Positions 24,001 to 36,095 of a stretch of 64,000 nt of DNA are shown here, piece after piece; the stretch's first letter is position 1; each line of letters opens with the position of its first letter. The DNA lies in contig NW_027479530.1 of assembly GCF_051014685.1 (NCBI RefSeq), positions 40,499-104,498 of the forward strand, given 5' to 3'. Below the pieces are notes generated by a model. That model made no database searches and was not told the DNA's origin. It saw nothing but the letters and a program-made list of their open reading frames with translations. Position numbers and translations under genes: made by a program. The DNA is from Ptiloglossa arizonensis. Its lineage: Eukaryota; Arthropoda; Insecta; Hymenoptera; Colletidae.

Positions 24001-27000
24001 TAATGCTCGACACGAATAACTAGAACGGCCTAGGGGAAAAGTGCGCATACCGTTGTAATCGGGCGAGTTTCTACTTTCAGATGCAACAGAAATTTTGCGG
24101 ATTGGTCAATCCGTTCGCGAGATATGGCAGTTTGGAGGTAAGAAACGCTTCAGAAACTCAAAATTTTCGCAGTTCTGATGCTCGAAACGAATAACTAGAA
24201 AGGCCTAGGGGAAAACTACACCTACCGTTGTAATCGGGCGAGTTTCTACTTTCAGATGCAACAGAAATTTGCGGATTGGTCAATCCGTTCGCGAGATATG
24301 GCAGTTTGGAGGTAAGAAACGCTTGAGAAACTCAAAATTTTCGCAGTTCTGATGCTCGAAACGAATAACAAGAACGGCCTAGGGGAAAAGTGCGAATACC
24401 GTTGTATTCGGGCGAGTTTCTACTTTCAGAAGCAACAGAAATTTTGCGGATTGGTCAATCCGTTCGCGAGATATGGCAGTTTGGAGGTAAGAAACGCTTG
24501 AGAAACTCAAAATTGTCGCAGTTCTGATGCTCGAAACGAATAACAAGAACGGCCTAGGGGAAAAGTGCGCATACCGTTGTAATCGGGCGAGTTTCTACTT
24601 TCAGATGCAAGAGAAATTTTGCGGATTGGTCAATCCGTTCGCGAGATATCGCAGCTTGGAGGTAAGAAACGCTTGAGAAACTCAAAATTTTCGCAGTTCT
24701 GATGCTCGAAACGAATAACTAGAACCGCCTAGGGGAAAAGTGCGCATACCGTTGTAATCGGGTGAGTTTCTACTTTCAGATGCAACAGAAATTTTGCGGA
24801 TTGGTCAATCCGTTCGCGAGATATGGCAGTTTGGAGGTAAGAAACGCTTCAGAAACTCAAAATTTTCGCAGTTGTGATGCTCGAAACGAATAACTAGAAA
24901 GGCCTAGGGGAAAACTACACCTACCGTTGTAATCGGGCGAGTTTCTACTTTCAGATGCAACAGAAATTTTGCGGATTGGTCAATCCGTTCGCGAGATATG
25001 GCAGTTTGGAGGTAAGAAACGCTTGAGAAACTCAAAATTTTCGCTGTTCTGATGCTCGAAACGAATGACAAGAACGGCCTAGGGGAAAAGTGCGCATACC
25101 GTTGTAATCGGGCGAGTTTCTACTTTCAGATGCAACAGAAATTTTGCGGATTGGTCAATCCGTTCGCGAGATATGGCAGTTTGGAGGTAAGAAACGCTTC
25201 AGAAACTCAAAATTTTCGCAGTTCTGATGCTCGAAACGAATAACTAGAAAGGCCTAGGGGAAAACTACACCTACCGTTGTAATCGGGCGAGTTTCTACTT
25301 TCAGATGCAACAGAAATTTTGCGGATTGGTCAATCCGTTCGCGAGATATGGCAGTTTGGAGGTAAGAAACGCTTGAGAAACTCAAAATATTCGCAGTTCT
25401 GATGCTCGAAACGAATAACAAGAACCGCCTAGGGGAAAAGTGCGCATACCGTTGTAATCGGGCGAGTTTCTACTTTCAGATGCAACAGAAATTTTGCGGA
25501 TTGATCAATCCGTTCGCGAGATATGGCAGTATGGAGATAAGAAACGCTTGAGAAACTCAAAATTTTCGCAGTTCTGATGCTCGAAACGAATAACAAGAAC
25601 GGCCTAGGGGAAAAGTACGCATACCGTTGTAATCGGGCGAGTTTCTACTTTTAGATGCAACAGAAATTTTGCGGATTGGTCAATCCGTTCGCGAGATGTG
25701 GCAGTTTGGAGGTAAGAAACGCTTGAGAAACTCAAAATTTTCGCAGTTCTAATGCTCGACACGAATAACTAGAACGGCCTAGGGGAAAAGTGCGCATACC
25801 GTTGTAATCGGGCGAGTTTCTACTTTCAGATGCAACAGAAATTTTGCGGATTGGTCAATCCGTTCGCGAGATATGGCAGTTTGGAGGTAAGAAACGCTTC
25901 AGAAACTCAAAATTTTCGCAGTTCTGATGCTCGAAACGAATAACTAGAAAGGCCTAGGGGAAAACTACACCTACCGTTGTAATCGGGCGTGTTTCTACTT
26001 TCAGATGCAACAGAAATTTTGCGGATTGGTCAATCCGTTCGCGAGATATGGCAGTTTGGAGGTAAGAAACGCTTGAGAAACTCAAAATATTCGCAGTTCT
26101 GATGCTCGAAACGAATAACAAGGACGGCCTAGGGGAAAAGTGCGCATACCGTTGTAATCGGGCGAGTTTCTACTTTCAGATGCAACAGAAATTTTGCGGA
26201 TTGGTCAATCCGTTCGCGAGATATGGCAGTTTGGAGGTAAGAAACGCTTGAGAAACTCAAAATTTTCGCAGATCTGATGCTCGACACGAATAACTAGAAC
26301 GGCCTAGGGGAAAAGTGCGCATACCGTTGTAATCGGGCGAGTTTCTACTTTCAGATGCAACAGAAATTTTGCGGATTGGTCAATCCGTTCGCGAGATATG
26401 GCAGTTTGGAGGTAAGAAACGCTTGAGAAACTCAAAATTTTCGCAGATCTGATGCTCGAAACGAATAACTAGAACCGCCTAGGGGAAAAGTGCGCATACC
26501 GTTGTAATCGGGCGAGTTTCTACTTTCAGATGCAACAGAAATTTTGCGGATTGATCAATCCGTTCGCGAGATATGGCAGTATGGAGATAAGAAACGCTTG
26601 AGAAACTCAAAATTTTCGCAGTTCTGATGCTCGAAACGAATAACAAGAACGGCCTAGGGGAAAAGTACGCATACCTTTGTAATCGGGCGAGTTTCTACTT
26701 TTAGATGCAACAGAAATTTTGCGGATTGGTCAATCCGTTCGCGAGATGTGGCAGTTTGGAGGTAAGAAACGCTTGAGAAACTCAAAATTTTCGCAGTTCT
26801 AATGCTCGACACGAATAACTAGAACGGCCTAGGGGAAAAGTGCGCATACCGTTGTAATCGGGCGAGTTTCTACTTTCAGATGCAACAGAAATTTTGCGGA
26901 TTGGTCAATCCGTTCGCGAGATATGGCAGTTTGGAGGTAAGAAACGCTTCAGAAACTCAAAATTTTCGCAGTTCTGATGCTCGAAACGAATAACTAGAAA

Positions 27001-29096
27001 GGCCTAGGGGAAAACTACACCTACCGTTGTAATCGGGCGAGTTTCTACTTTCAGATGCAACAGAAATTTTGCGGATTGGTCAATCCGTTCGCGAGATATG
27101 GCAGTTTGGAGGTAAGAAACGCTTGAGAAACTCAAAATATTCGCAGTTCTGATGCTCGAAACGAATAACAAGAACGGCCTAGGGGAAAAGTGCGCATACC
27201 GTTGTAATCGGGCGAGTTTCTACTTTCAGATGCAACAGAAATTTTGCGGATTGGTCAATCCGTTCGCGAGATATGGCAGTTTGGAGGTAAGAAACGCTTC
27301 AGAAACTCAAAATTTTCGCAGTTCTGATGCTCGAAACGAATAACTAGAAAGGCCTAGGGGAAAACTACACCTACCGTTGTAATCGGGCGAGTTTCTACTT
27401 TCAGATGCAACAGAAATTTTGCGGATTGGTCAATCCGTTCGCGAGATATGGCAGTTTGGAGGTAAGAAACGCTTGAGAAACTCAAAATATTCGCAGTTCT
27501 GATGCTCGAAACGAATAACAAGAACCGCCTAGGGGAAAAGTGCGCATACCGTTGTAATCGGGCGAGTTTCTACTTTCAGATGCAACAGAAATTTTGCGGA
27601 TTGATCAATCCGTTCGCGAGATATGGCAGTATGGAGATAAGAAACGCTTGAGAAACTCAAAATTTTCGCAGTTCTGATGCTCGAAACGAATAACAAGAAC
27701 GGCCTAGGGGAAAAGTACGCATACCGTTGTAATCGGGCGAGTTTCTACTTTTAGATGCAACAGAAATTTTGCGGATTGGTCAATCCGTTCGCGAGATGTG
27801 GCAGTTTGGAGGTAAGAAACGCTTGAGAAACTCAAAATTTTCGCAGTTCTAATGCTCGACACGAATAACTAGAACGGCCTAGGGGAAAAGTGCGCATACC
27901 GTTGTAATCGGGCGAGTTTCTACTTTCAGATGCAACAGAAATTTTGCGGATTGGTCAATCCGTTCGCGAGATATGGCAGTTTGGAGGTAAGAAACGCTTC
28001 AGAAACTCAAAATTTTCGCAGTTCTGATGCTCGAAACGAATAACTAGAAAGGCCTAGGGGAAAACTACACCTACCGTTGTAATCGGGCGTGTTTCTACTT
28101 TCAGATGCAACAGAAATTTTGCGGATTGGTCAATCCGTTCGCGAGATATGGCAGTTTGGAGGTAAGAAACGCTTGAGAAACTCAAAATATTCGCAGTTCT
28201 GATGCTCGAAACGAATAACAAGGTCGGCCTAGGGGAAAAGTGCGCATACCGTTGTAATCGGGCGAGTTTCTACTTTCAGATGCAACAGAAATTTTGCGGA
28301 TTGGTCAATCCGTTCGCGAGATATGGCAGTTTGGAGGTAAGAAACGCTTGAGAAACTCAAAATTTTCGCAGATCTGATGCTCGAAACGAATAACTAGAAC
28401 CGCCTAGGGTAAAAGTGCGCATACCGTTGTAATCGGGCGAGGTTCTACTTTCAGATGCAACATAAAGTTTTGCGGATTGGTCAATCTGTTCGCGAGATAT
28501 GGCAGCTTGGAGGTAAGAAACGCTTGAGAAACTCAAAATTTTCGCAGTTCTAATGCTCGACACGAATAACTAGAACGGCCTAGGGGAAAAGTGCGCATAC
28601 CGTTGTAATCGGGCGAGTTTCTACTTTCAGATGCAACAGAAATTTTGCGGATTGGTCAATCCGTTCGCGAGATATGGCAGTTTGGAGGTAAGAAACGCTT
28701 GAGAAACTCAAAATTTTCGCAGATCTGATGCTCGAAACGAATAACTAGAACCGCCTAGGGGAAAAGTGCGCATACCGTTGTAATCGGGCGAGTTTCTACT
28801 TTCAGATGCAACAGAAATTTTGCGGATTGATCAATCCGTTCGCGAGATATGGCAGTATGGAGATAAGAAACGCTTGAGAAACTCAAAATTTTCGCAGTTC
28901 TGATGCTCGAAACGAATAACAAGAACGGCCTAGGGGAAAAGTACGCATACCTTTGTAATCGGGCGAGTTTCTACTTTTAGATGCAACAGAAATTTTGCGG
29001 ATTGGTCAATCCGTTCGCGAGATGTGGCAGTTTGGAGGTAAGAAACGCTTGAGAAACTCAAAATTTTCGCAGTTCTAATGCTCGACACGAATAACT
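21046..29096 (+). repeat. Mosaic domain with 12-, 16- and 29-monomer spacings
   Basis: About 46 monomers assembled from reused blocks. 25,070-26,283 recurs at 27,170-28,383 (2,100 bp, 12 monomers) with one substitution seen (aaggacgg/aaggtcgg). The stretch from about 23,285 to 24,340, including the odd variant cataaagttttgcgg near 23,384, recurs 5,075 bp later (29 monomers). The gtacgcatacctttg monomer near 23,865 recurs at +2,800 (16 monomers) and again near 28,940. A 1-bp deletion lies near 24,267. No gene or other element is present. Confidence 0.85.
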
Positions 29097-32000
29097 AGAA
29101 CGGCCTAGGGGAAAAGTGCGCATACCGTTGTAATCGGGCGAGTTTCTACTTTCAGATGCAACAGAAATTTTGCGGATTGGTCAATCCGTTCGCGAGATAT
29201 GGCAGTTTGGAGGTAAGAAACGCTTCAGAAACTCAAAATTTTCGCAGTTCTGATGCTCGAAACGAATAACTAGAAAGGCCTAGGGGAAAACTACACCTAC
29301 CGTTGTAATCGGGCGAGTTTCTACTTTCAGATGCAACAGAAATTTTGCGGATTGGTCAATCCGTTCGCGAGATATGGCAGTTTGGAGGTAAGAAACGCTT
29401 GAGAAACTCAAAATTGTCGCAGTTCTGATGCTCGAAACGAATAACAAGAACGGCCTAGGGGAAAAGTGCGCATACCGTTGTAATCGGGCGAGTTTCTACT
29501 TTCAGATGCAAGAGAAATTTTGCGGATTGGTCAATCCGTTCGCGAGATATCGCAGCTTGGAGGTAAGAAACGCTTGAGAAACTCAAAATTTTCGCAGTTC
29601 TGATGCTCGAAACGAATAACTAGAACCGCCTAGGGGAAAAGTGCGCATACCGTTGTAATCGGGTGAGTTTCTACTTTCAGATGCAACAGAAATTTTGCGG
29701 ATTGGTCAATCCGTTCGCGAGATATGGCAGTTTGGAGGTAAGAAACGCTTCAGAAACTCAAAATTTTCGCAGTTGTGATGCTCGAAACGAATAACTAGAA
29801 AGGCCTAGGGGAAAACTACACCTACCGTTGTAATCGGGCGAGTTTCTACTTTCAGATGCAACAGAAATTTTGCGGATTGGTCAATCCGTTCGCGAGATAT
29901 GGCAGTTTGGAGGTAAGAAACGCTTGAGAAACTCAAAATTTTCGCTGTTCTGATGCTCGAAACGAATAACAAGAACGGCCTAGGGGAAAAGTGCGCATAC
30001 CGTTGTAATCGGGCGAGGTTCTACTTTCAGATGCAACAGAAATTTTGCGGATTGGTCAATCTGTTCGCGAGATATGGCAGCTTGGAGGTAAGAAACGCTT
30101 GAGAAACTCAAAATTTTCGCAGTTCTAATGCTCGACACGAATAACTAGAACGGCCTAGGGGAAAAGTGCGCATACCGTTGTAATCGGGCGAGTTTCTACT
30201 TTCAGATGCAACAGAAATTTTGCGGATTGGTCAATCCGTTCGCGAGATATGGCAGTTTGGAGGTAAGAAACGCTTGAGAAACTCAAAATTTTCGCAGATC
30301 TGATGCTCGAAACGAATAACTAGAACCGCCTAGGGGAAAAGTGCGCATACCGTTGTAATCGGGCGAGTTTCTACTTTCAGATGCAACAGAAATTTTGCGG
30401 ATTGATCAATCCGTTCGCGAGATATGGCAGTATGGAGATAAGAAACGCTTGAGAAACTCAAAATTTTCGCAGTTCTGATGCTCGAAACGAATAACAAGAA
30501 CGGCCTAGGGGAAAAGTACGCATACCGTTGTAATCGGGCGAGTTTCTACTTTTAGATGCAACAGAAATTTTGCGGATTGGTCAATCCGTTCGCGAGATGT
30601 GGCAGTTTGGAGGTAAGAAACGCTTGAGAAACTCAAAATTTTCGCAGTTCTAATGCTCGACACGAATAACTAGAACGGCCTAGGGGAAAAGTGCGCATAC
30701 CGTTGTAATCGGGCGAGTTTCTACTTTCAGATGCAACAGAAATTTTGCGGATTGGTCAATCCGTTCGCGAGATATGGCAGTTTGGAGGTAAGAAACGCTT
30801 CAGAAACTCAAAATTTTCGCAGTTCTGATGCTCGAAACGAATAACTAGAAAGGCCTAGGGGAAAACTACACCTACCGTTGTAATCGGGCGTGTTTCTACT
30901 TTCAGATGCAACAGAAATTTTGCGGATTGGTCAATCCGTTCGCGAGATATGGCAGTTTGGAGGTAAGAAACGCTTGAGAAACTCAAAATATTCGCAGTTC
31001 TGATGCTCGAAACGAATAACAAGGACGGCCTAGGGGAAAAGTGCGCATACCGTTGTAATCGGGCGAGTTTCTACTTTCAGATGCAACAGAAATTTTGCGA
31101 ATTGGTCAATCCGTTCGCGAGATATGGCAGTTTGGAGGTAAGAAACGCTTGAGAAACTCAAAATTTTCGCAGTTCTGATGCTCGAAATGAATAACTGGAA
31201 CGGCCTAGGGGAAAACTACACCTCCCGTTGTAATCGGGCGAGTTTCTACTTTCAGATGCAACAGAAATTTTGCGGATTGATCAATCCGTTCGCGAGATAT
31301 GGCAGTTTGGAGATAAGAAACGCTTGAGAAACTCAAAATTTTCGCAGTTCTGATGCTCGAAACGAATAACAAGAACGGCCTAGGGGAAAAGTACGCATAC
31401 CGTTGTAATCGGGCGAGTTTCTACTTTTAGATGCAACAGAAATTTTGCGGATTGGTCAATCCGTTCGCGAGATGTGGCAGTTTGGAGATAAGAAACGCTT
31501 GAGAAACTCAAAATTTTCGCAGTTCTGATGCTCGAAACGAATGACTAGAACGGCCTAGGGGAGAAGTACGCATACCGTTGTAATCGGGAGAGTTTCTACT
31601 TTCAGATGCAACAGAAATTTTGCGGATTGGTCAACCCGTTCGCGAGATATGGCAGTTTGGAGGTAAGAAACGCTTGAGAAACTCAAAATATTCGCAGTTC
31701 TGATGCTCGAAACGAATAACAAGGACGGCCTAGGGAAAAGTGCGCATACCGTTGTAATCGGGCGAGTTTCTACTTTCAGATGCAACAGAAATTTTGCGAA
31801 TTGGTTAATCCGTTCGCGAGATATGACAGTTTGGAGGTAACTAACGCTTGAGGAACTCAAAATTTTCGCATTTTTGATGCTCGAAATGAATAACTGGAAC
31901 GGCCTAGGGGAGAACTACACCTCCCGTTGTAATCGGGCGAGTTTCCACTTTCAGATGCAACAGAAATTTTGCGGATTGGTCAATCCGTTCGCGAGATATG

Positions 32001-32595
32001 GCAGTTTGGAGGTAAGAAACGCTTGAGAAACTCAAAATTTTCGCAGTTCTGATGCTCGAAATGAATAACTGGAACGGCCTAGGCGAAAACTACACCTCCC
32101 GTTGTAATCGGGCGAGTTTCTACTTTCAGATGCAACAGAAATTTTGCGGATTGATCAATCCGTTCGCGAGATATGGCAGTTTGGAGATAAGAAACGCTTG
32201 AGAAACTCAAAATTTTCGCAGTTCTGATGCTCGAAACGAATAACAAGAACGGCCTAGGGGAAAAGTACGCATACCGTTGTAATCGGGCGAGTTTCTACTT
32301 TTAGATGCAACAGAAATTTTGCGGATTGGTCAATCCGTTCGCGAGATGTGGCAGTTTGGAGATAAGAAACGCTTGAGAAACTCAAAATTTTCGCAGTTCT
32401 GATGCTCGAAACGAATGACTAGAACGGCCTAGGGGAGAAGTACGCATACCGTTGTAATCGGGCGAGTTTCTACTTTCAGATGCAACAGAAATTTTGCGGA
32501 TTGGTCAATCCGTTCGCGAGATATGGCAGTTTGGAGGTAAGAAACGCTTGAGAAACTCAAAATATTCGCAGTTCTGATGCTCGAAACGAATAACA
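29097..32595 (+). repeat. 20-monomer higher-order unit, copy 1 (3,499 bp)
   Basis: The left edge is the mismatch 29,096 T/32,595 A. Private markers are the aattgtcgcag monomer (29,412), agatatcgcagcttgg, tcgctgttctg, gggagagtttc with caacccg, and taggcgaaaac. One base is missing near 31,733 (cctagggaaaag), which shortens this copy by one and locally lengthens a spurious minus-strand open frame. Confidence 0.9.
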
Positions 32596-35500
32596 AGAAC
32601 GGCCTAGGGGAAAAGTGCGCATACCGTTGTAATCGGGCGAGTTTCTACTTTCAGATGCAACAGAAATTTTGCGGATTGGTCAATCCGTTCGCGAGATATG
32701 GCAGTTTGGAGGTAAGAAACGCTTCAGAAACTCAAAATTTTCGCAGTTCTGATGCTCGAAACGAATAACTAGAAAGGCCTAGGGGAAAACTACACCTACC
32801 GTTGTAATCGGGCGAGTTTCTACTTTCAGATGCAACAGAAATTTTGCGGATTGGTCAATCCGTTCGCGAGATATGGCAGTTTGGAGGTAAGAAACGCTTG
32901 AGAAACTCAAAATTGTCGCAGTTCTGATGCTCGAAACGAATAACAAGAACGGCCTAGGGGAAAAGTGCGCATACCGTTGTAATCGGGCGAGTTTCTACTT
33001 TCAGATGCAAGAGAAATTTTGCGGATTGGTCAATCCGTTCGCGAGATATCGCAGCTTGGAGGTAAGAAACGCTTGAGAAACTCAAAATTTTCGCAGTTCT
33101 GATGCTCGAAACGAATAACTAGAACCGCCTAGGGGAAAAGTGCGCATACCGTTGTAATCGGGTGAGTTTCTACTTTCAGATGCAACAGAAATTTTGCGGA
33201 TTGGTCAATCCGTTCGCGAGATATGGCAGTTTGGAGGTAAGAAACGCTTCAGAAACTCAAAATTTTCGCAGTTGTGATGCTCGAAACGAATAACTAGAAA
33301 GGCCTAGGGGAAAACTACACCTACCGTTGTAATCGGGCGAGTTTCTACTTTCAGATGCAACAGAAATTTTGCGGATTGGTCAATCCGTTCGCGAGATATG
33401 GCAGTTTGGAGGTAAGAAACGCTTGAGAAACTCAAAATTTTCGCTGTTCTGATGCTCGAAACGAATAACAAGAACGGCCTAGGGGAAAAGTGCGCATACC
33501 GTTGTAATCGGGCGAGGTTCTACTTTCAGATGCAACAGAAATTTTGCGGATTGGTCAATCTGTTCGCGAGATATGGCAGCTTGGAGGTAAGAAACGCTTG
33601 AGAAACTCAAAATTTTCGCAGTTCTAATGCTCGACACGAATAACTAGAACGGCCTAGGGGAAAAGTGCGCATACCGCTGTAATCGGGCGAGTTTCTACTT
33701 TCAGATGCAACAGAAATTTTGCGGATTGGTCAATCCGTTCGCGAGATATGGCAGTTTGGAGGTAAGAAACGCTTGAGAAACTCAAAATTTTCGCAGATCT
33801 GATGCTCGAAACGAATAACTAGAACCGCCTAGGGGAAAAGTGCGCATACCGTTGTAATCGGGCGAGTTTCTACTTTCAGATGCAACAGAAATTTTGCGGA
33901 TTGATCAATCCGTTCGCGAGATATGGCAGTATGGAGATAAGAAACGCTTGAGAAACTCAAAATTTTCGCAGTTCTGATGCTCGAAACGAATAACAAGAAC
34001 GGCCTAGGGGAAAAGTACGCATACCGTTGTAATCGGGCGAGTTTCTACTTTTAGATGCAACAGAAATTTTGCGGATTGGTCAATCCGTTCGCGAGATGTG
34101 GCAGTTTGGAGGTAAGAAACGCTTGAGAAACTCAAAATTTTCGCAGTTCTAATGCTCGACACGAATAACTAGAACGGCCTAGGGGAAAAGTGCGCATACC
34201 GTTGTAATCGGGCGAGTTTCTACTTTCAGATGCAACAGAAATTTTGCGGATTGGTCAATCCGTTCGCGAGATATGGCAGTTTGGAGGTAAGAAACGCTTC
34301 AGAAACTCAAAATTTTCGCAGTTCTGATGCTCGAAACGAATAACTAGAAAGGCCTAGGGGAAAACTACACCTACCGTTGTAATCGGGCGTGTTTCTACTT
34401 TCAGATGCAACAGAAATTTTGCGGATTGGTCAATCCGTTCGCGAGATATGGCAGTTTGGAGGTAAGAAACGCTTGAGAAACTCAAAATATTCGCAGTTCT
34501 GATGCTCGAAACGAATAACAAGGACGGCCTAGGGGAAAAGTGCGCATACCGTTGTAATCGGGCGAGTTTCTACTTTCAGATGCAACAGAAATTTTGCGAA
34601 TTGGTCAATCCGTTCGCGAGATATGGCAGTTTGGAGGTAAGAAACGCTTGAGAAACTCAAAATTTTCGCAGTTCTGATGCTCGAAATGAATAACTGGAAC
34701 GGCCTAGGGGAAAACTACACCTCCCGTTGTAATCGGGCGAGTTTCTACTTTCAGATGCAACAGAAATTTTGCGGATTGATCAATCCGTTCGCGAGATATG
34801 GCAGTTTGGAGATAAGAAACGCTTGAGAAACTCAAAATTTTCGCAGTTCTGATGCTCGAAACGAATAACAAGAACGGCCTAGGGGAAAAGTACGCATACC
34901 GTTGTAATCGGGCGAGTTTCTACTTTTAGATGCAACAGAAATTTTGCGGATTGGTCAATCCGTTCGCGAGATGTGGCAGTTTGGAGATAAGAAACGCTTG
35001 AGAAACTCAAAATTTTCGCAGTTCTGATGCTCGAAACGAATGACTAGAACGGCCTAGGGGAGAAGTACGCATACCGTTGTAATCGGGAGAGTTTCTACTT
35101 TCAGATGCAACAGAAATTTTGCGGATTGGTCAACCCGTTCGCGAGATATGGCAGTTTGGAGGTAAGAAACGCTTGAGAAACTCGAAATATTCGCAGTTCT
35201 GATGCTCGAAACGAATAACAAGGACGGCCTAGGGGAAAAGTGCGCATACCGTTGTAATCGGGCGAGTTTCTACTTTCAGATGCAACAGAAATTTTGCGAA
35301 TTGGTTAATCCGTTCGCGAGATATGACAGTTTGGAGGTAACTAACGCTTGAGGAACTCAAAATTTTCGCATTTTTGATGCTCGAAATGAATAACTGGAAC
35401 GGCCTAGGGGAGAACTACACCTCCCGTTGTAATCGGGCGAGTTTCCACTTTCAGATGCAACAGAAATTTTGCGGATTGGTCAATCCGTTCGCGAGATATG

Positions 35501-36095
35501 GCAGTTTGGAGGTAAGAAACGCTTGAGAAACTCAAAATTTTCGCAGTTCTGATGCTCGAAATGAATAACTGGAACGGCCTAGGCGAAAACTACACCTCCC
35601 GTTGTAATCGGGCGAGTTTCTACTTTCAGATGCAACAGAAATTTTGCGGATTGATCAATCCGTTCGCGAGATATGGCAGTTTGGAGATAAGAAACGCTTG
35701 AGAAACTCAAAATTTTCGCAGTTCTGATGCTCGAAACGAATAACAAGAACGGCCTAGGGGAAAAGTACGCATACCGTTGTAATCGGGCGAGTTTCTACTT
35801 TTAGATGCAACAGAAATTTTGCGGATTGGTCAATCCGTTCGCGAGATGTGGCAGTTTGGAGATAAGAAACGCTTGAGAAACTCAAAATTTTCGCAGTTCT
35901 GATGCTCGAAACGAATGACTAGAACGGCCTAGGGGAGAAGTACGCATACCGTTGTAATCGGGCGAGTTTCTACTTTCAGATGCAACAGAAATTTTGCGGA
36001 TTGGTCAATCCGTTCGCGAGATATGGCAGTTTGGAGGTAAGAAACGCTTGAGAAACTCAAAATATTCGCAGTTCTGATGCTCGAAACGAATAACA
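32596..36095 (+). repeat. 20-monomer higher-order unit, copy 2 (3,500 bp)
   Basis: Repeats copy 1 with at least three differences: the restored base near 35,231, ctcgaaatattcg near 35,183 (copy 1 ctcaaaatattcg), and ataccgctgt near 33,677 (copy 1 ataccgttgt). The unit is not continued: at about 36,155 the sequence reads cagatagaa instead of cagatgcaa. Confidence 0.9.
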
